DNA of 64,000 bases from Termitomyces sp. T153 (lineage: Eukaryota; Basidiomycota; Agaricomycetes; Agaricales; Lyophyllaceae), in NCBI GenBank assembly GCA_018296165.2, contig JACKQL020000016.1, positions 496,001-560,000 on the forward strand, read 5' to 3'. A model generated the notes under the pieces. That model ran no database searches. It was not told the DNA's origin and saw only the letters and a list, made by a program, of their open reading frames with translations. The translations under genes and the position numbers were made by a program. Position 1 is the first letter of the stretch, and the number at the start of each line of letters is the position of its first letter. This document shows positions 10,585 through 22,387 of this stretch, one piece after another.

Positions 10585-12497
10585 TCGAGGGTATCTTATT
10601 ATCTTTGATGTTTAGACAGTAGGCTACAGTCTACGAATCATTCTTGATCGCAATTGGTGCGTGAACATCACAAAGGCAGAACACTGGTAAAAGCTGGAGT
10701 ACTCTGAACTATAATCTCGGATTGAATACGGCATAAAGCACAGCTTACTTCTTGTTCTTCTTTTCCCCATTCGTATGGCAGACGGGTGGAGGAGTACGTC
10801 GAGGCGCATATAACGCACTCAAACTGGTAACGAGATCCAACTCCTCTTTGAAACCACCGTCAATCTCTATCCACAGGTCGGATGGTGATTGATTGGCTTT
10901 CCCTGCGAGCTCAGGAAAAATGTTGAGCCATCTTTGTCTGGCTCGGCATAAGTTGACAGTGGTTTCCAGGCCCAGCTTCAAGGCATGCTCCGAAGAAATT
11001 GACTCTTTTCGCTCGACGAGGTCAATGTACGCTAGCCTCAGGGATCCAAGATCGTTCCTTGACCGGGCCCAGAGGACTCTTTCCACTGCATCATCACCAC
11101 GCACAGCTTGTACTCCCTCCAATTCTCCAGATAATTCTTTGTCAACCGCAAAACTGCAAGAATCGATCACGGATTGGTATGAGTCACGCTTGCACCTGAG
11201 ACTAAGAATAGAGTTTGGATGAACATCTTTCTGAAATGCTTCGCGACTTCTCTGCAGCTTTCCTTCGCGAATGCTTATCAATTTAAATGCGGTTTCCACT
11301 CCAAGTCCTTGCACATCCTCCACAGACAAACTCTCTTCATGCGATGCATAGTAGAAATAGCCATCGCGAAGCCAGGGAACGACTCCAAATGTTCGGGCGA
11401 GGGTAATTTTATGAAGCCACGGCCTAGTATCTAGAGCTTTTTTTGCAGCCTCACGGATATCAAGCAGCATCCACTTGGATGCAAGCTTTAGAACAGAAAC
11501 CCATTCATCGGTGGTCATAGGTGGTTGATTTGGTAGATACCTGTGGTCTTGTGAGTCACGGACAAGTATCGCACGCGGTGACAATAACCAACATTGGATG
11601 AAGAAGCTTCATAAATGCCCTGAAATCAACTTTTTCAATATCGTCCAGTTTATGAGGAGTCTCTTCATCCGTGTTACTGATCCAATGAAACTGGTTCTCG
11701 TAGTGCATGAAGTGGTACTTCGGGACCATGAATATACAATCTTCGACCTGCGCAGGTCCTCACATGGGTGATACGGTTCGAAAGGATCCCTACCTACCAA
11801 CAGTGTCGCAAATAAATTCCAGATAGTACTTTCCATCTTTTAAATATTGGGGAAGATTTGAATCCTCTTCTACTTGAAGAGAATCATTAGACTCGGGTGC
11901 ATCGTTGGGGATTATCGATTGCTCTGACGGTGAAGGGTGGCTATCAGTCGCTGGTGGTAGTACTGGAGTCTCAGCTAGGATATCGATCGAGCCATCCATG
12001 GTACGGTTCAAGGTTACCTTGGGCTGAGAGTGTAGCGCTCAATGCAAATTGGGGTTTGCTAATTGGAGTTTGTTTGTGCGCAGTCACTAGGTGGTTCCCA
12101 GCATGTCAACTTACGCAAGGTGACACGAGGTCTGCCTCGTTGCAAAAGAACTCATCGATAGTTCAAATTATATACCGACTGACGTCCATTCTTTTGCATG
12201 CAACCCAGTACCACCCAGTCCAGTCGACTCTCTCAACTAGCACGGGAAATGCAAGATAATAGTGGGAATTGCAAGATAATGGGTGGGAATTGTAAGATAA
12301 TGGTGACGACACAACCGGATCAAAGTTGCCGTTACGGTCCGTACTCCGTTTAGCGTTCAATTTGACGTGGCCTCAAAGACATGCACGAGATAAGCAAGGG
12401 GAGGGCGACAGGGACATCAATGTCGCTTGAGGAATGTGGAAATTCAGACTCTAAAGGTTATGAATACAGTACCAGCGGCTTGATACGCCGCCAGTGA
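10357..12497. repeat. Tandem segmental duplication, copy 1
   Basis: The unit starts in the AT-hook region of the HVA1-type gene (GGAAGGATTCCAAGGCGAAG) and ends at GTACCAGCGGCTTGATACG followed by CCGCCAGT. The same order of features follows in copy 2. The copies are nearly identical over the BTB coding region and more divergent at the ends. Confidence 0.85.
10745..12011 (-). pseudogene. BTB/POZ-domain protein, copy 1 (frameshifted near first donor)
   Basis: Agaricomycete BTB-type protein. Exon 1 from ATG at 12011 reads MNRTMDGSIDILAETPVLPP and ends YLKDGKYYLEF. Exon 2 gives EDCIFMVPKYHFMHYENQF and KVDFRAFMKLLHPM; exon 3 gives MTTDEWVSVLKLASKWMLLD, DIREAAKKALDTRPW and a helical C-terminal half, with the stop at the 10745 end. 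Compared with copy 2, copy 1 has a 4-bp duplication of AAAT (in CGCAAATAAATTCC, near 11808-11820) just before the GTAGGT donor. That puts the donor in phase 1 while the exon 2 acceptor is phase 0, so normal splicing shifts the frame. Use of a weak upstream GTTGGT donor would restore phase. Probably a recent pseudogene, or a gene with altered splicing. Confidence 0.65.
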
Positions 12498-12700
12498 GGA
12501 AGGATTCCAAGGCGAAGAAGATTCAAGCTGAGAAGAAACAGGTGGAGGGTGAGGTGATGGATGCTAACACTCCATCTGGTGAAGATACGACTGTGCTGAA
12601 GAGAGGACACCCCAAGAAGTCTGACGTCTCTGATCATCCTCCCATCGAGACGGCACCGGTTGACACAGATGTGCCGGCGGGTAGATACACGTTCCAAAGA
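12494..12700 (+). pseudogene. Duplicated tail fragment of the HVA1/AT-hook gene
   Basis: The sequence repeats the C-terminal coding part of the gene at 9810-10584: RKDSKAKKIQAEKK, then ...MDANTPSGEDTTVLK, RGHPKKSDVSDHPP and TDVPAGRYTFQR. It lacks the Tudor domain, the start codon and the main AT-hook core, because the duplication breakpoint falls inside the coding region. It runs past the original stop into other sequence. It has no promoter of its own and is best read as a dead fragment. Confidence 0.75.
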
Positions 12701-14703
12701 CTGGGCGAGGGTATTTTGTCATTTTTGTTGTTCGGACAGTGTACTACAAATCATCTTTTATCGCAAGTGATGCATGAATATCATAAAGGCAGAGGATTGG
12801 TAAAAGCAGGAACACTATGACCTATAAATTGGATCGAAGATGGCACAAAGTACTGCTCATTTCTTGCGTTTGTTCTTCCTCTTTGTGGATTTATCTGTGC
12901 CCCACTGGCTACCTCCCCAGGAAATTACTCTTGCTGGTTGGTTGTGTTGGCTCGTGGTAGCCACAGTGCCCAAGTGGAAGCTCTGTGGAAGGTGGAAGGG
13001 TGGTGGTGGTGATGGGGGAGGAGGAGGAGTGCAAGGTCGAGGTGCATATAATGCACTTAAATTAGTAATGATATCCATTTCCTCCTTGAAACTACTGCCA
13101 ATCTCTGCTCTCAGGTCGGGTGTTGATGGATCGATTTTCAATGCAAGCGCAGTCAAATCTGTTAGTGATCTTTGTCTGGCTCGGCATAAGTTGACAGTGG
13201 TTTCGAGGCCCAGCTTCAAGGAATCCTCCAAAGAAATTGACTCTTTTCGCTCGACAAGCTCGATGTACGCCAGCCTCAGTGATCCAAGATCGTTCCTTGA
13301 CCGGGCCCAGAGGACTCTTTCCACTGCATCAGCGCCACGCACAGCTTGTGCTCCCTCCAATTCTCCAGATAATTCTTTGTCAACCGCAAAACTGCAAGAA
13401 TCAATCACGGATTGGTATGAGTCGGGCTGGCATCTGGGACTATGTATCGAGCTTAGGTGAACATCTTTCTGGAATGCTTCGCGACTTCTCTGCAGCTTTC
13501 CTTCGCGAATGCTTATCAATTTCAATGCAGTTTCCATTCCAAGTCCTTCCACATCCTCCACAGACAAACTCTCTTCACGCGATGCATAGTAGAAATAGCC
13601 ATCGCGAAGCCAGGGAACGACTCCAAATGTTCGGGCGAGGGTAATTTTATGAAGCCACGGCCTAGTATCTAGAGCTTTTTTTGCAGCCTCACGGATATCG
13701 AGCAGCATCCACTTGGATGCAAGCTTTAGAACAGAAACCCATTCATCGGTGGTCATAGGTGGTTGATTTGGTAGATACCTGTGGTCTTGTGAGTCACGGA
13801 CAAGTATCGCACGCGGTGACAATAACCAACATTGGATGAAGAAGCTTCATAAATGCCCTGAAATCAACTTTTTCAATATCGTCCAGTTTATGAGGAGTCT
13901 CTTCATCCGTGTTCCTCATCCAATTGAACTGGTTATCGTATCGCATGAAGTGGTACTTCGGGACCATGAATATACAATCTTCGACCTGCGCAGGCTCTCA
14001 GCATGGAGGATGCGGTTCGAAAGGATCCCTACCTACCAACAGTGTCACAAATTCCAGATAGTACTTTCCATCTTTCGAATATTGGGGAAGATTTAAATCC
14101 TCTTCTACTTGAAGAGAATCATTAGACTCGGGTGCATCGTTGGGGATTATCGATTGCTCTGACGGTGAAGGGTGGCTATCAGTCGCTGGTGGTAGTACTG
14201 GAGTCTCAGCTAGGATATCGATCGAGCCATCCATGGTACGGTTCAAGGCTACCTTGGGCTGAGAGTGTAGCGCTCAATGCAAATTGGGGTTTGCTAATTG
14301 GAGTTTGCTTGTGCGCAGTCACTAGGTGGTTTCCAGCATGTCAAGTCACGCAAGGTGACACGAGGTCTGCCTCGTTGCAAAAGAACCCATCGATAGTTCA
14401 AATTACGACTGACGTCCATTCTTCTGCATGCAATCCAGTACCACCCAGTCCTGTCGACTCTTTAGGAGGCTCTTGACCAGCATGGGAGTTGCAAGGATAC
14501 GGGTGACGGAACCGGATCAAAGTTGCTGTTACGGTCCCGAACTCCGTTTAGCATTCAATTTGACGTGCTCAAAGACATGCACGAGATAAGCAAGGATGGG
14601 AGGGCGACAGGGATGTCGATGTCGTTCGAGGAATGATCAAACTCCAGTTTCTGGTGGTTGAAATTTAGACTCTAAGGGATTTGGAAACGGTACCAGCAGC
14701 TTG
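12498..14703. repeat. Tandem segmental duplication, copy 2
   Basis: Copy 2 begins directly after CGCCAGT at 12497. Its far end (near 14703) carries GGTACCAGCAGCTTGGTACA followed by CGCGCCAGT, then unique sequence. The shared CGCCAGT at the junction and at the distal end marks the breakpoint. Copy 2 has about 130 extra bp in the 3' part of the BTB gene and several small indels. Confidence 0.85.
12857..14246 (-). CDS. BTB/POZ-domain protein, copy 2 (intact)
   Basis: Same exon layout as copy 1, from ATG at 14246 (MNRTMDGSIDILAETPVLPP). Exon 1 ends KYYLEFVTLL at a GTAGGT donor in phase 0, and exon 2 begins VEDCIFMVPKYHFMRYDNQF, giving an unbroken first BTB strand-helix unit. Exon 3 carries PMTTDEWVSVLKLASKWMLL and a long helical C-terminal region. 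The C-terminus differs from copy 1: a proline run (near 13000-13030), then a basic tail ending STKRKNKRKK at the 12857 end. BTB domains mediate dimerisation or Cul3 binding; the specific partner is unknown. Confidence 0.75.
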
Positions 14704-15123
14704 GTACACGCGCCAGTCCTCCTAATGTCCCTCGTGGTTTGTCATGGTTCATGATTCAGGTGTCAGTTAAGATCAATCAGGGAGAGATGTTGGTGATGCT
14801 TATTAGACCCCTATCACGCATCCACGGGGCCCTTACGCATCTACTGGCACGTTCGACACATGTGGCCGAAAGACACCAGGGGTCCAGGACAGGCTGATAA
14901 ACCATAATCATACAGAAGTCGTTTCCTTTTATATCGATCTGTTCATCGGAGTCATTGAATTGTATCTTTATTCTTGTTATTGTTTACTCATGAGTCAGGT
15001 GGCTTTGACGTTGGGTAACATATTTCAATACGAGAATGTGATCAAAAAGGATTCAACAAAAAGCCCCGTACTCCTGATTCGTTGGGCATCACATTACATA
15101 GACGGAAGCACCATGAAATGAAA
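14704..15123. other. Intergenic stretch, nothing recognised
   Basis: Unique sequence between the duplication and the 3' end of laccase 1. Only short unsupported open frames are present. Confidence 0.5.
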
Positions 15124-17466
15124 TCAATGGGCAGACTGGTACGTCGGGCAGAGTTCTTTCCATTCGTCTGGGAAAAGAAGTTAGCACGACGAAAACGACC
15201 TTTTGTGATACATGTATGCTCACTAGGCACCTTCTTCTTCTCTCTTTCAATTGTATCCACATCTTCAGCGAACACGATTGCCAAACCACTGTAAAAGGAA
15301 AAAGAAAAGCGTGTCAGTTTGTTCAACATACAATCCACTTTGAATATATACACTGCACTTACTTGTCGAGATGCCAGTCGATGTGACTAGAATTGTTCAT
15401 CATCACACATCAGGTTTGTCATATACGATGATTGAGACAAGGTCGCCTGCTTACCAGTGCAAAAACCACGGGCCTGGATTGTTGGTTGTAAAGCGGATCG
15501 TGACATTATCGCCAGCGAACCCAGTCGAAACAACATCGCGGCGTACCTAATGTGCGAACACTATAAATCAAGGTCAAGGGTAGAAAGAGGGTACGAACAG
15601 GATTATGGTAGTTGTACTCGGCACTTCCAGCGCTTCGAACGACGTCGAAGTTGTGCTATTCAGTGAGAGATCGTCTTTCGGATTATACCGTCTAGAAAAA
15701 TAAGAATAACTTACCCCATGAAGATGAAATGGATGCTGCGGCAGAGTGAGTCCAACTCGGAGTACGTACAGAGCAAACTTACCGGCGCACCGGAAGATCC
15801 TCCTGGCATAATCAACTCGATCGTTTTATTTCGGGGTAGAGTATACACATTGCCTATGGGAAGTAAGCTTTGTGCCGAGCGTACACCACTCATGATCTGT
15901 AACAAGACCGGAAGACTTGGCGGCTCGAAACTCGCGCCATTGATAGCAAAGCGGCCGTTGATATGAGTAATGTGAAGGCAGAGAGAGATGTCCGCGGGAC
16001 CGCTTCCCCCAGGTGCACCAGATGTGTCCAAGGGATGCAGTTTTGTTTCGACTAAAGGGTTGTGCAAGGATGAATTAGTCGTTGTCGGGTCCTCGATCGC
16101 TGCGCCTGAGTACCGAAAGATCGCAGAGTTGATCCCACGCTCAAATGTCGTATATCCCAGATTTGGAAGAGCACGAATCCAGTAATTGTTTATTGGCTGA
16201 AGTGCGGCTACCACAACTGAATATCGTTGCCCAGAAAAGATCTGCAGTGAATCGACTGTGAGGGGCATGTGGTTGACGCCATCGACTTCGATAATCGTCT
16301 TACAAAAACATGGTCTGGATCAGGGTGATACGATTTTCGTTCATGGAGAGAGGATCGTTACCATGTTGTGAGCGTCAATCGAAAAAATGAAATTGGGATC
16401 GCAGGAGACCGACACGATGCGGAATCGATACCGCTTGCCGTGGACGACGTTCACAACCGCTAGTTTAGTAGCTTTGCCGTTGTGATTGCGTCCAAGACCG
16501 TTGATGAGTGTTGTATCAAACATTGCTTTGTTCGTTACGGATGTCGAACGGATATGGTACCTATCCTTCCAAGGCAGTTAGAAGAATATTACCGTACAGA
16601 AACAAGTGCTGACCAGTCCGCTAGAGTGATGACCGTAGTTTCTTTGGGCGGTGTCAATATAATTTACATATAATAGGATCAAGAACGGACCATCGTCAAC
16701 GTCGTAGCTGGAAGTATGTCAGTGTAAGCACAGCAAATTCGTTGAAAAGCGCTCACAGATGTCGGAACGGATCTTTGGGATCGTAAATCACAATAGCACC
16801 CCGAAGGCCATCGCAATACTGAGTTCCTATAGACAGCGGGCATCAGCAGCCGGCGTCTGAAGCTGAAATAACCCTCTCACCTAAATGAGAATGATACCAA
16901 TATGTACCAGCCTGATCGCCAACATCAAAGTCGTACAGAAATGAGTTATTGGGAGTTATTGGGCATTGGTTCACGCCAGCTGGACCGTCAGCCCAACTTG
17001 AACCCTTTTGGAATAAGCCGTGCCAGTGCTTGGCAGGGGAAAAAATAACAACAATTGAATGGTGGCCTTAGAAGCAGGAACGGGGGTTGACGTACGATGC
17101 TGGTGCCTGTGAACATCGTGACGTCCTTCAACAAGTTGATGACGTTCATTTTCATCCGGTCGCCCTTCGCAAGGTGAGCATTCTGTGACAGATGGAAAAT
17201 GAGGATGATCTACCTTCTTCGCAGTGACAAGGACACCTGGATGTGAAGCATCCAATGTACTGCTTCCCGCAAGGACAGCTCTAGAAAGGACACGACATAT
17301 ATTCATACTGAATCCGAAAGAGAATATTGTTGATAACGTACGGACGAGTGAAGCCATCTGGCGAAATGTCGGCGTTGACGATGTACATGTCTCCTGATGG
17401 ACCGATGGCAGCATGTACAGCGGCAGCAAGCGCATAGACGACAAGAAAGGAGCCAAAAGGGAACAT
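15124..17466 (-). CDS. Laccase (multicopper oxidase), paralog 1
   Basis: Extracellular copper enzyme that oxidises phenolics and reduces O2 to water. Start ATG at 17466 gives a signal peptide ([20 protein letters not shown]) and mature start [20 protein letters not shown]. All four copper-ligand motifs are present: HWHG (17018-17029), YWYHSHL (near 16880), HPFHLHG (15715-15735) and HCHIDWHL. The last is split by an intron after FLH-TG with a GTAAGC donor. Between them lie [19 protein letters not shown] and domain-2 blocks [18 protein letters not shown] and [17 protein letters not shown]. The terminal exon reads [13 protein letters not shown] and stops at 15124, the usual laccase end. About ten short introns. 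Upstream intergenic space is 930 bp and must hold the promoter. Paralog of the gene at 27988. Confidence 0.9.
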
Positions 17467-18395
17467 TGATGAACAGGGGAGGCAACGGAGGCTGTCTTCC
17501 CAAACGCTGACTTTAAGTAGGAGACCCAGATGGTCAGCCACTACTCGCGGAACATACGATGGTCTACGCTTTGGTAGCTACCGTCAGTTCGGATTGATAC
17601 ATAGGTGTTTCCTGGCGGTTATAGTGTTAGAATGTGGTTGGGGTGGCAATGTGCCACTTGGTAAGAATGTCAACGAGAGCTGCGCGCCTCGGAATGGAGG
17701 CTGACCGAATCTACTCATCCATCCGCTTATCTAGTTATTTCGAAGCTCTCTTGGTGTATAGTTCAAAGTGAAGCAATCCGACGGAGGATGGAGGAGATTA
17801 TACTAAGTTTAACGCTCATGTACATAGGTAAGAAGGCTTGCAATTGTCGGCAATATCCGAAACTGGCGTCAATCGCAATAACCTCGGGAAGGTAAAGCTT
17901 ATTTAGAAAGCCGGAAAAACTGTAGATACAACTACGTCGCTCTCGCCTTTTGAAATCAGGTACGGTTCATTTCCAATTCTAACACCCATTCGGAAGCTAT
18001 ATTACCGCGTCCTGTTCGATGAAATTGCACATGATAGACATCTTGATGCTCCATTTGAGAGTAAGTCGCACACACATTTAGAAGGTATTACACTATGCAT
18101 CGACATTGATAGTTACAATGTGTGAAGCTTCAGGTTCGCATAATGCTGCTGCCTGATAGGCGTTTTCCAATATCATCGGATCAGTCTTCAATGCCCAGCG
18201 ATTCACGTCGAACGGAAGCCTTGACTATCGCATGATAGTTAGAGCATGATTCAAATTCTCAAAGTTCTCCATGGGATTGACCTATGAATACAAGGATCAC
18301 GTAAGTGACCTAATGCGAATACAGGGGTAACGTAGATATTGAAATACATGTCATTCGTTAAGGGAGAAAGTCCGGGTGATGATCAAGACAGTATA
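17467..18395. other. Promoter-side intergenic region of laccase 1
   Basis: About 930 bp between laccase 1 (upstream side) and the 3' end of the transporter gene. No open frame with family resemblance. I could not pick out a regulatory site with confidence. Confidence 0.45.
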
Positions 18396-20460
18396 TTATA
18401 CCTTCACAGAATCCGAGCGTGAAGAACGAGCATCATTTTTCTCATGATCCAATGCTGTAGGAGATGGATGGTAATAAATGACAAGAACGAAAGTCACACA
18501 AGGAAGTGAGACGTACTCCTTTCTTGTGCGGCTATGTGCGCGGCACGTTCCTCAGCAGAGATCGCTCCGAAGATGACATCCATCTCCTCGAGACTGAGAC
18601 CTTTAGTTTCGGGAATGAAGCTGAGACAAAGTGTGAAAATAGGTCCAGACATTGACACTAGTGAGACTCACAAAGAGAACAAGCCCATGGCACCGATGTT
18701 AACAGTCGCGAACATGAGGAAAATTTTGTACCCCAAGTCTGTGATCATGTCGGGCGTGACCTTAGACACGACGAAGTCTGACTCAGACATATCAGTAATA
18801 CCCTGGGCGGCATTGAGGAAGGAAGGACTGACTCCAAAGCCATTGTGAAGCGCTAGCAACTGCCAGGCCGTAGTGTCTTGTGCGAGTAGGGAAAATATCT
18901 GAGACGTAGATCCATGGCATGGGGCCCCAGCCCATGGAGTAGAAGCAAACGTAGATGTAGAGCATTGCCGCCATAGCCTTCGATGCGGGGGGAGGAGTAG
19001 GAGGAGGGTGGTCAGCAGATACTGGATGCGTCTTGAGAATAGCGCCGATGATGAAGAACAAGGTACCCATTCCGAGAGAGGAGATGATGAGTGATATGCG
19101 ACGACCAATGGTCTCGACGAAGAAGAAGACGAAGATGGCGGTAGCGACGACCTGAGCACCGTGAGTCTAGAAATTGCCTGCCTTGTAACTCGAACATACC
19201 TTCACAACACCATATATGCCGGAAGCGAGAAGCGAATTCTTCGCCCCAACGAATCCGATGGAAGTGAAGATCTGAGGCGCGTAGTACCTAGGGTGATGTG
19301 GATGAGCGCTCTTGGGGGAGTACTCGAATCTGAAGTTGTACCCACCCGACTGAGTTCTGGCCACCCCACTGTTGAAGCAGGAAAATCACGAACGCAATTA
19401 CGAAACGGATGAAGTTGCCTTTGCCGAAGAAGGCCTCCTTAACTCCAAGTCCTTGCCTCGCAATTCGCTCTTCTTCGATTTGCGCTTCTATTTCTGCCAT
19501 TTCATATAACACACTTTCAGACTCTGTAGATTCAGAGCGAAGGTAGGCGAGATTATGCAGGGCTTCCTTGTTTCGGCCAACAGAAGCCAGCCATCGAGGG
19601 GATTCCTTTCATCGGGAGAAATGTTAACAGCGAGTTAGATGGAGAGCACCAACATACCTTGACAGTGAACAGGCCGAGCAACATGATCCCCGCTGGCACA
19701 AGCTGAAAGCCGAAAGGTATTCTCCAGACATTGGGACCGGAAGGCATGTTGATACCGATACCGTAGTTGATGAAGTAAGAAAGCATAACTCCAATTGCGA
19801 CCTAAACTTTAAGTGGGATTGACATAGCGGGAGAATAGCAAAAACTCACCATGATCTGGAAAAGACCAGTGATTCTGCCACGGACCTCCTTTGGAGAGCA
19901 TTCCGAAACGTAGGCTGGGGCTACCGCAGAAATTCCACCAATACCGAGGCCGGAAATAACACGACCAGCATAGATGAGCTGAAGGCCGTGATGCTTATCT
20001 TTGGCGACTGTTGCCAGGATGGCACCGATCGAGAATACGGATGTGAATGCGATCAGCGTCCATTTACGTCCCAATCTGGCTAAAAGAATTCGCAAAAAAA
20101 GGAGAATTAGCAAGAACGTCGATCATAGAGCAGGTCTTCATGTACAGGAGATAGGGGCGGACCCTAGAGCACCGAAGAAAGCGCCCGCTTGTAACACTGA
20201 TACGACATTGGATGACACATCATTCGTGCGTGCCGTGTTCTTGGATCCGTCAGGATTAAGGAGGCCAAATTCTTGCTCAAAGTACGTCTGAGACACTACA
20301 CCACCCGCTATGCCAGTGTCATAACCAAAGAGAACAATTCCCCAATATGCTATGAAGGCCAAATCTGTCCAAAACAAGATATGACACTTAGAAGTGGAGA
20401 GAACACAAAAGGGAGCGCACAGTACACGCGGATGTTCTTGAAAACTCTGCCAACAGTCAT
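18396..20460 (-). CDS. MFS sugar/quinate-type proton symporter
   Basis: Twelve-helix plasma-membrane transporter of the sugar porter family. Start ATG at 20460 (MTVGRVFKNIRVYCALPFV). Signature motifs in order: FGYDTGIAGGVV in helix 1; RLGRKWTLIAF between helices 2 and 3; GRVISGLGIGGISAVAPAY; ECSPKEVRGRITGLFQ; VWRIPFGFQLVPAG; ESPRWLASVGRNKEAL; the long central loop; QQWGGQNSVGYN; ASGIYGVVKV; ETIGRRISLIISS; SMGWGPMPWIYVSDIFPTR; and FIPETKGLSLEEMDVIFGA. GWGPMPW with the RxxHYG that follows resembles quinate and low-specificity hexose permeases. After AAQER a GTACGT intron leads to a short acidic/Ser-rich last exon ending DARSSRSDSVKV, with TAA at 18396-18398. Substrate cannot be fixed from sequence. 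Confidence 0.88.
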
Positions 20461-20945
20461 GGCTTGTTATTTGTTGGTCGAGGGTGAGAGGACGACTAAC
20501 AAAACTGTAGAATGAACAAACATTTTAAAAGAGTCCCCTTCCGCTTACCAGTTGGTCTGGTGACGTTCATTGTTCAGGGCCCCGGGGACCACGTGTTCTA
20601 AGCGGGCCGTCCGTCGGCAAAACCCTAATACTTATCTGTATCTAATATTTGTAGACTTCCCACTGAGATTCCTTCTTGGACAAAGTGGATAGTTATTTAT
20701 CATGGACGCTAACCGATCCAGGGAGTGTGGCGTCCTTGAAGGTGGACATCTGCGAAGTATTTTTCCCTTGACAAAGGACATGTTTTGCAAGATCCGGGCC
20801 GAAAGAGACAGTTGGTTGACATACGGTCTAAGATCTTCCCCACTGCATACTAATTGGCAGAATGTCAGAAAGGAGATTTGAGAGCATCATTACCTACCTC
20901 TACAATTGAGACATCCAGGAGAGGACGTCTCCGACATGGAGAGTA

Positions 20946-21082
20946 ACGAATATGATGAGTGACAATGGACCTATAATGAGATAATCCTCATGCCTTCATT
21001 TGCTCTTCTATGGACGAATATGATGAGTAAGAATGGACCTCTAATGAGATAATCCCCATACTTTCATTTGCTCTTCCATGTG
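20946..21082. repeat. 68-bp direct tandem duplication (2 copies)
   Basis: Two copies starting ACGAATATGATGAGT at 20946 and 21014 and running through AATGAGATAATCC and CATTTGCTCTTC. They differ by a few substitutions. Confidence 0.85.
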
Positions 21083-21985
21083 GACCAGTCCTCAGTCAAG
21101 GCGTGAGAGGGATGTGGGGTAGCTACGCGGCCCCAATCGATCCTTATATCAATCAATCACGTTGTGCTTAGGATATACCTCGGGAAATTATAACTCACCC
21201 CATAAAAGTCGGGTGATCTGCGTAGCCCTGTAGTATGTCATCGATATGATTGTGGTAGTCCAACTTGCCTCGCGTCTGGTGGAAGGCCACATCTTGCTTT
21301 CTGCAGTCTCATACTATTGAGTCGCTCGACAATCTTCAAGGGATTTGCAAGTTCAGAGAGTTCAGGAGGAAACTGTCAAAAGGCTTTGACAAAGTCTCGA
21401 AGGAAATGTGTTCCATAGGGTCAAGTAGACAAAGGTATGAGCTGTGCTAGGAAACAATCGTTCTCAAGTGGTAAAGCACCATTATGCTGTGTTAAAGTGG
21501 ATCCAGCGAAGCTCAGACGGCTAAATTTCTTCAGGTGTGGTCTCCATTTCTTCCTCACTTCTCACTTCTCTTTTTTAGCTGTGAAGTTCAGGATTCGCTA
21601 GTTTGTTATATAATATGTGGTATCAGACAAAGACACAGAAGCCACTGGGGTCTAAGAAGAAGAGAGGATCTCCATCTACTTGAATTATCGGCCATGTATG
21701 CCAACGGCAAGTACGACGCCTCTGGCAACTGTTCAGTAACCCTACCAAGTGGTCGAGGAGAGGTGTATACAAGATGATCGAGCATAAAATAAAGGCTTTG
21801 GCTAAAAGAGTAAAACATACGAGGTATATAGGTGCAAGAGGTGAATATGCATAATGATACTGGAGAGACTAGTAGCAAGGTCATCATGCAAAAACAAGCA
21901 GCATGCACTGGTCGACGAGATTTGGAGCAGGGTTGACGAGGCGTGGGATGCCTGACCAGAGAGTAATGTCTTGACATCTTTAAAA

Positions 21986-22048
21986 CCTGCATTTCGTCCC
22001 GGATAACCTGCATTTCGTCCCGGATAACCTGCATTTCGTCCCGGATAA
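21986..22048. repeat. 3 x 21-bp perfect tandem repeat
   Basis: Unit CCTGCATTTCGTCCCGGATA plus A, at 21986, 22007 and 22028, identical in all copies. On the minus strand it would read as a 7-residue peptide repeat (AGYPGRN), but no gene is supported there. Confidence 0.9.
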
Positions 22049-22387
22049 CCCGCCAGTCTTTTATTTGTTATTCGCATGCTTTTAATACTTCTCATCAAGC
22101 TTTGACATTACCTGATATATACCTTCAGCAGGATGAGAAAGTCGCAATGAAGAGAATGATTGTACTCTGCCGCCGAAAAATATGTCTCATAGATTATATG
22201 TCTCATGGATTAGCAGCCTCCACGAGCTTCCGTTACTCGTCTCACAGGTCGACCGAGCAAGCCACAAAAATCATGGGTGTCTTAGGCTACCATTTCGCCC
22301 GATAGAGAATTGGCCAGCGATAGTTCCATGAAAGGTGAGTTTGGAGAGAGTAACATGAGCATTTGATGTCGTTGACAGTATCACAGG

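Noticed and set aside
10046..10615. 189-codon arginine-rich frame overlapping the HVA1/AT-hook gene
   Set aside because: It is the +1 shadow of a lysine/alanine-rich coding region. The other frame matches a known family.
21986..22048. CRISPR-like array
   Set aside because: The units are directly contiguous with no spacers, and the context is a eukaryotic genome.
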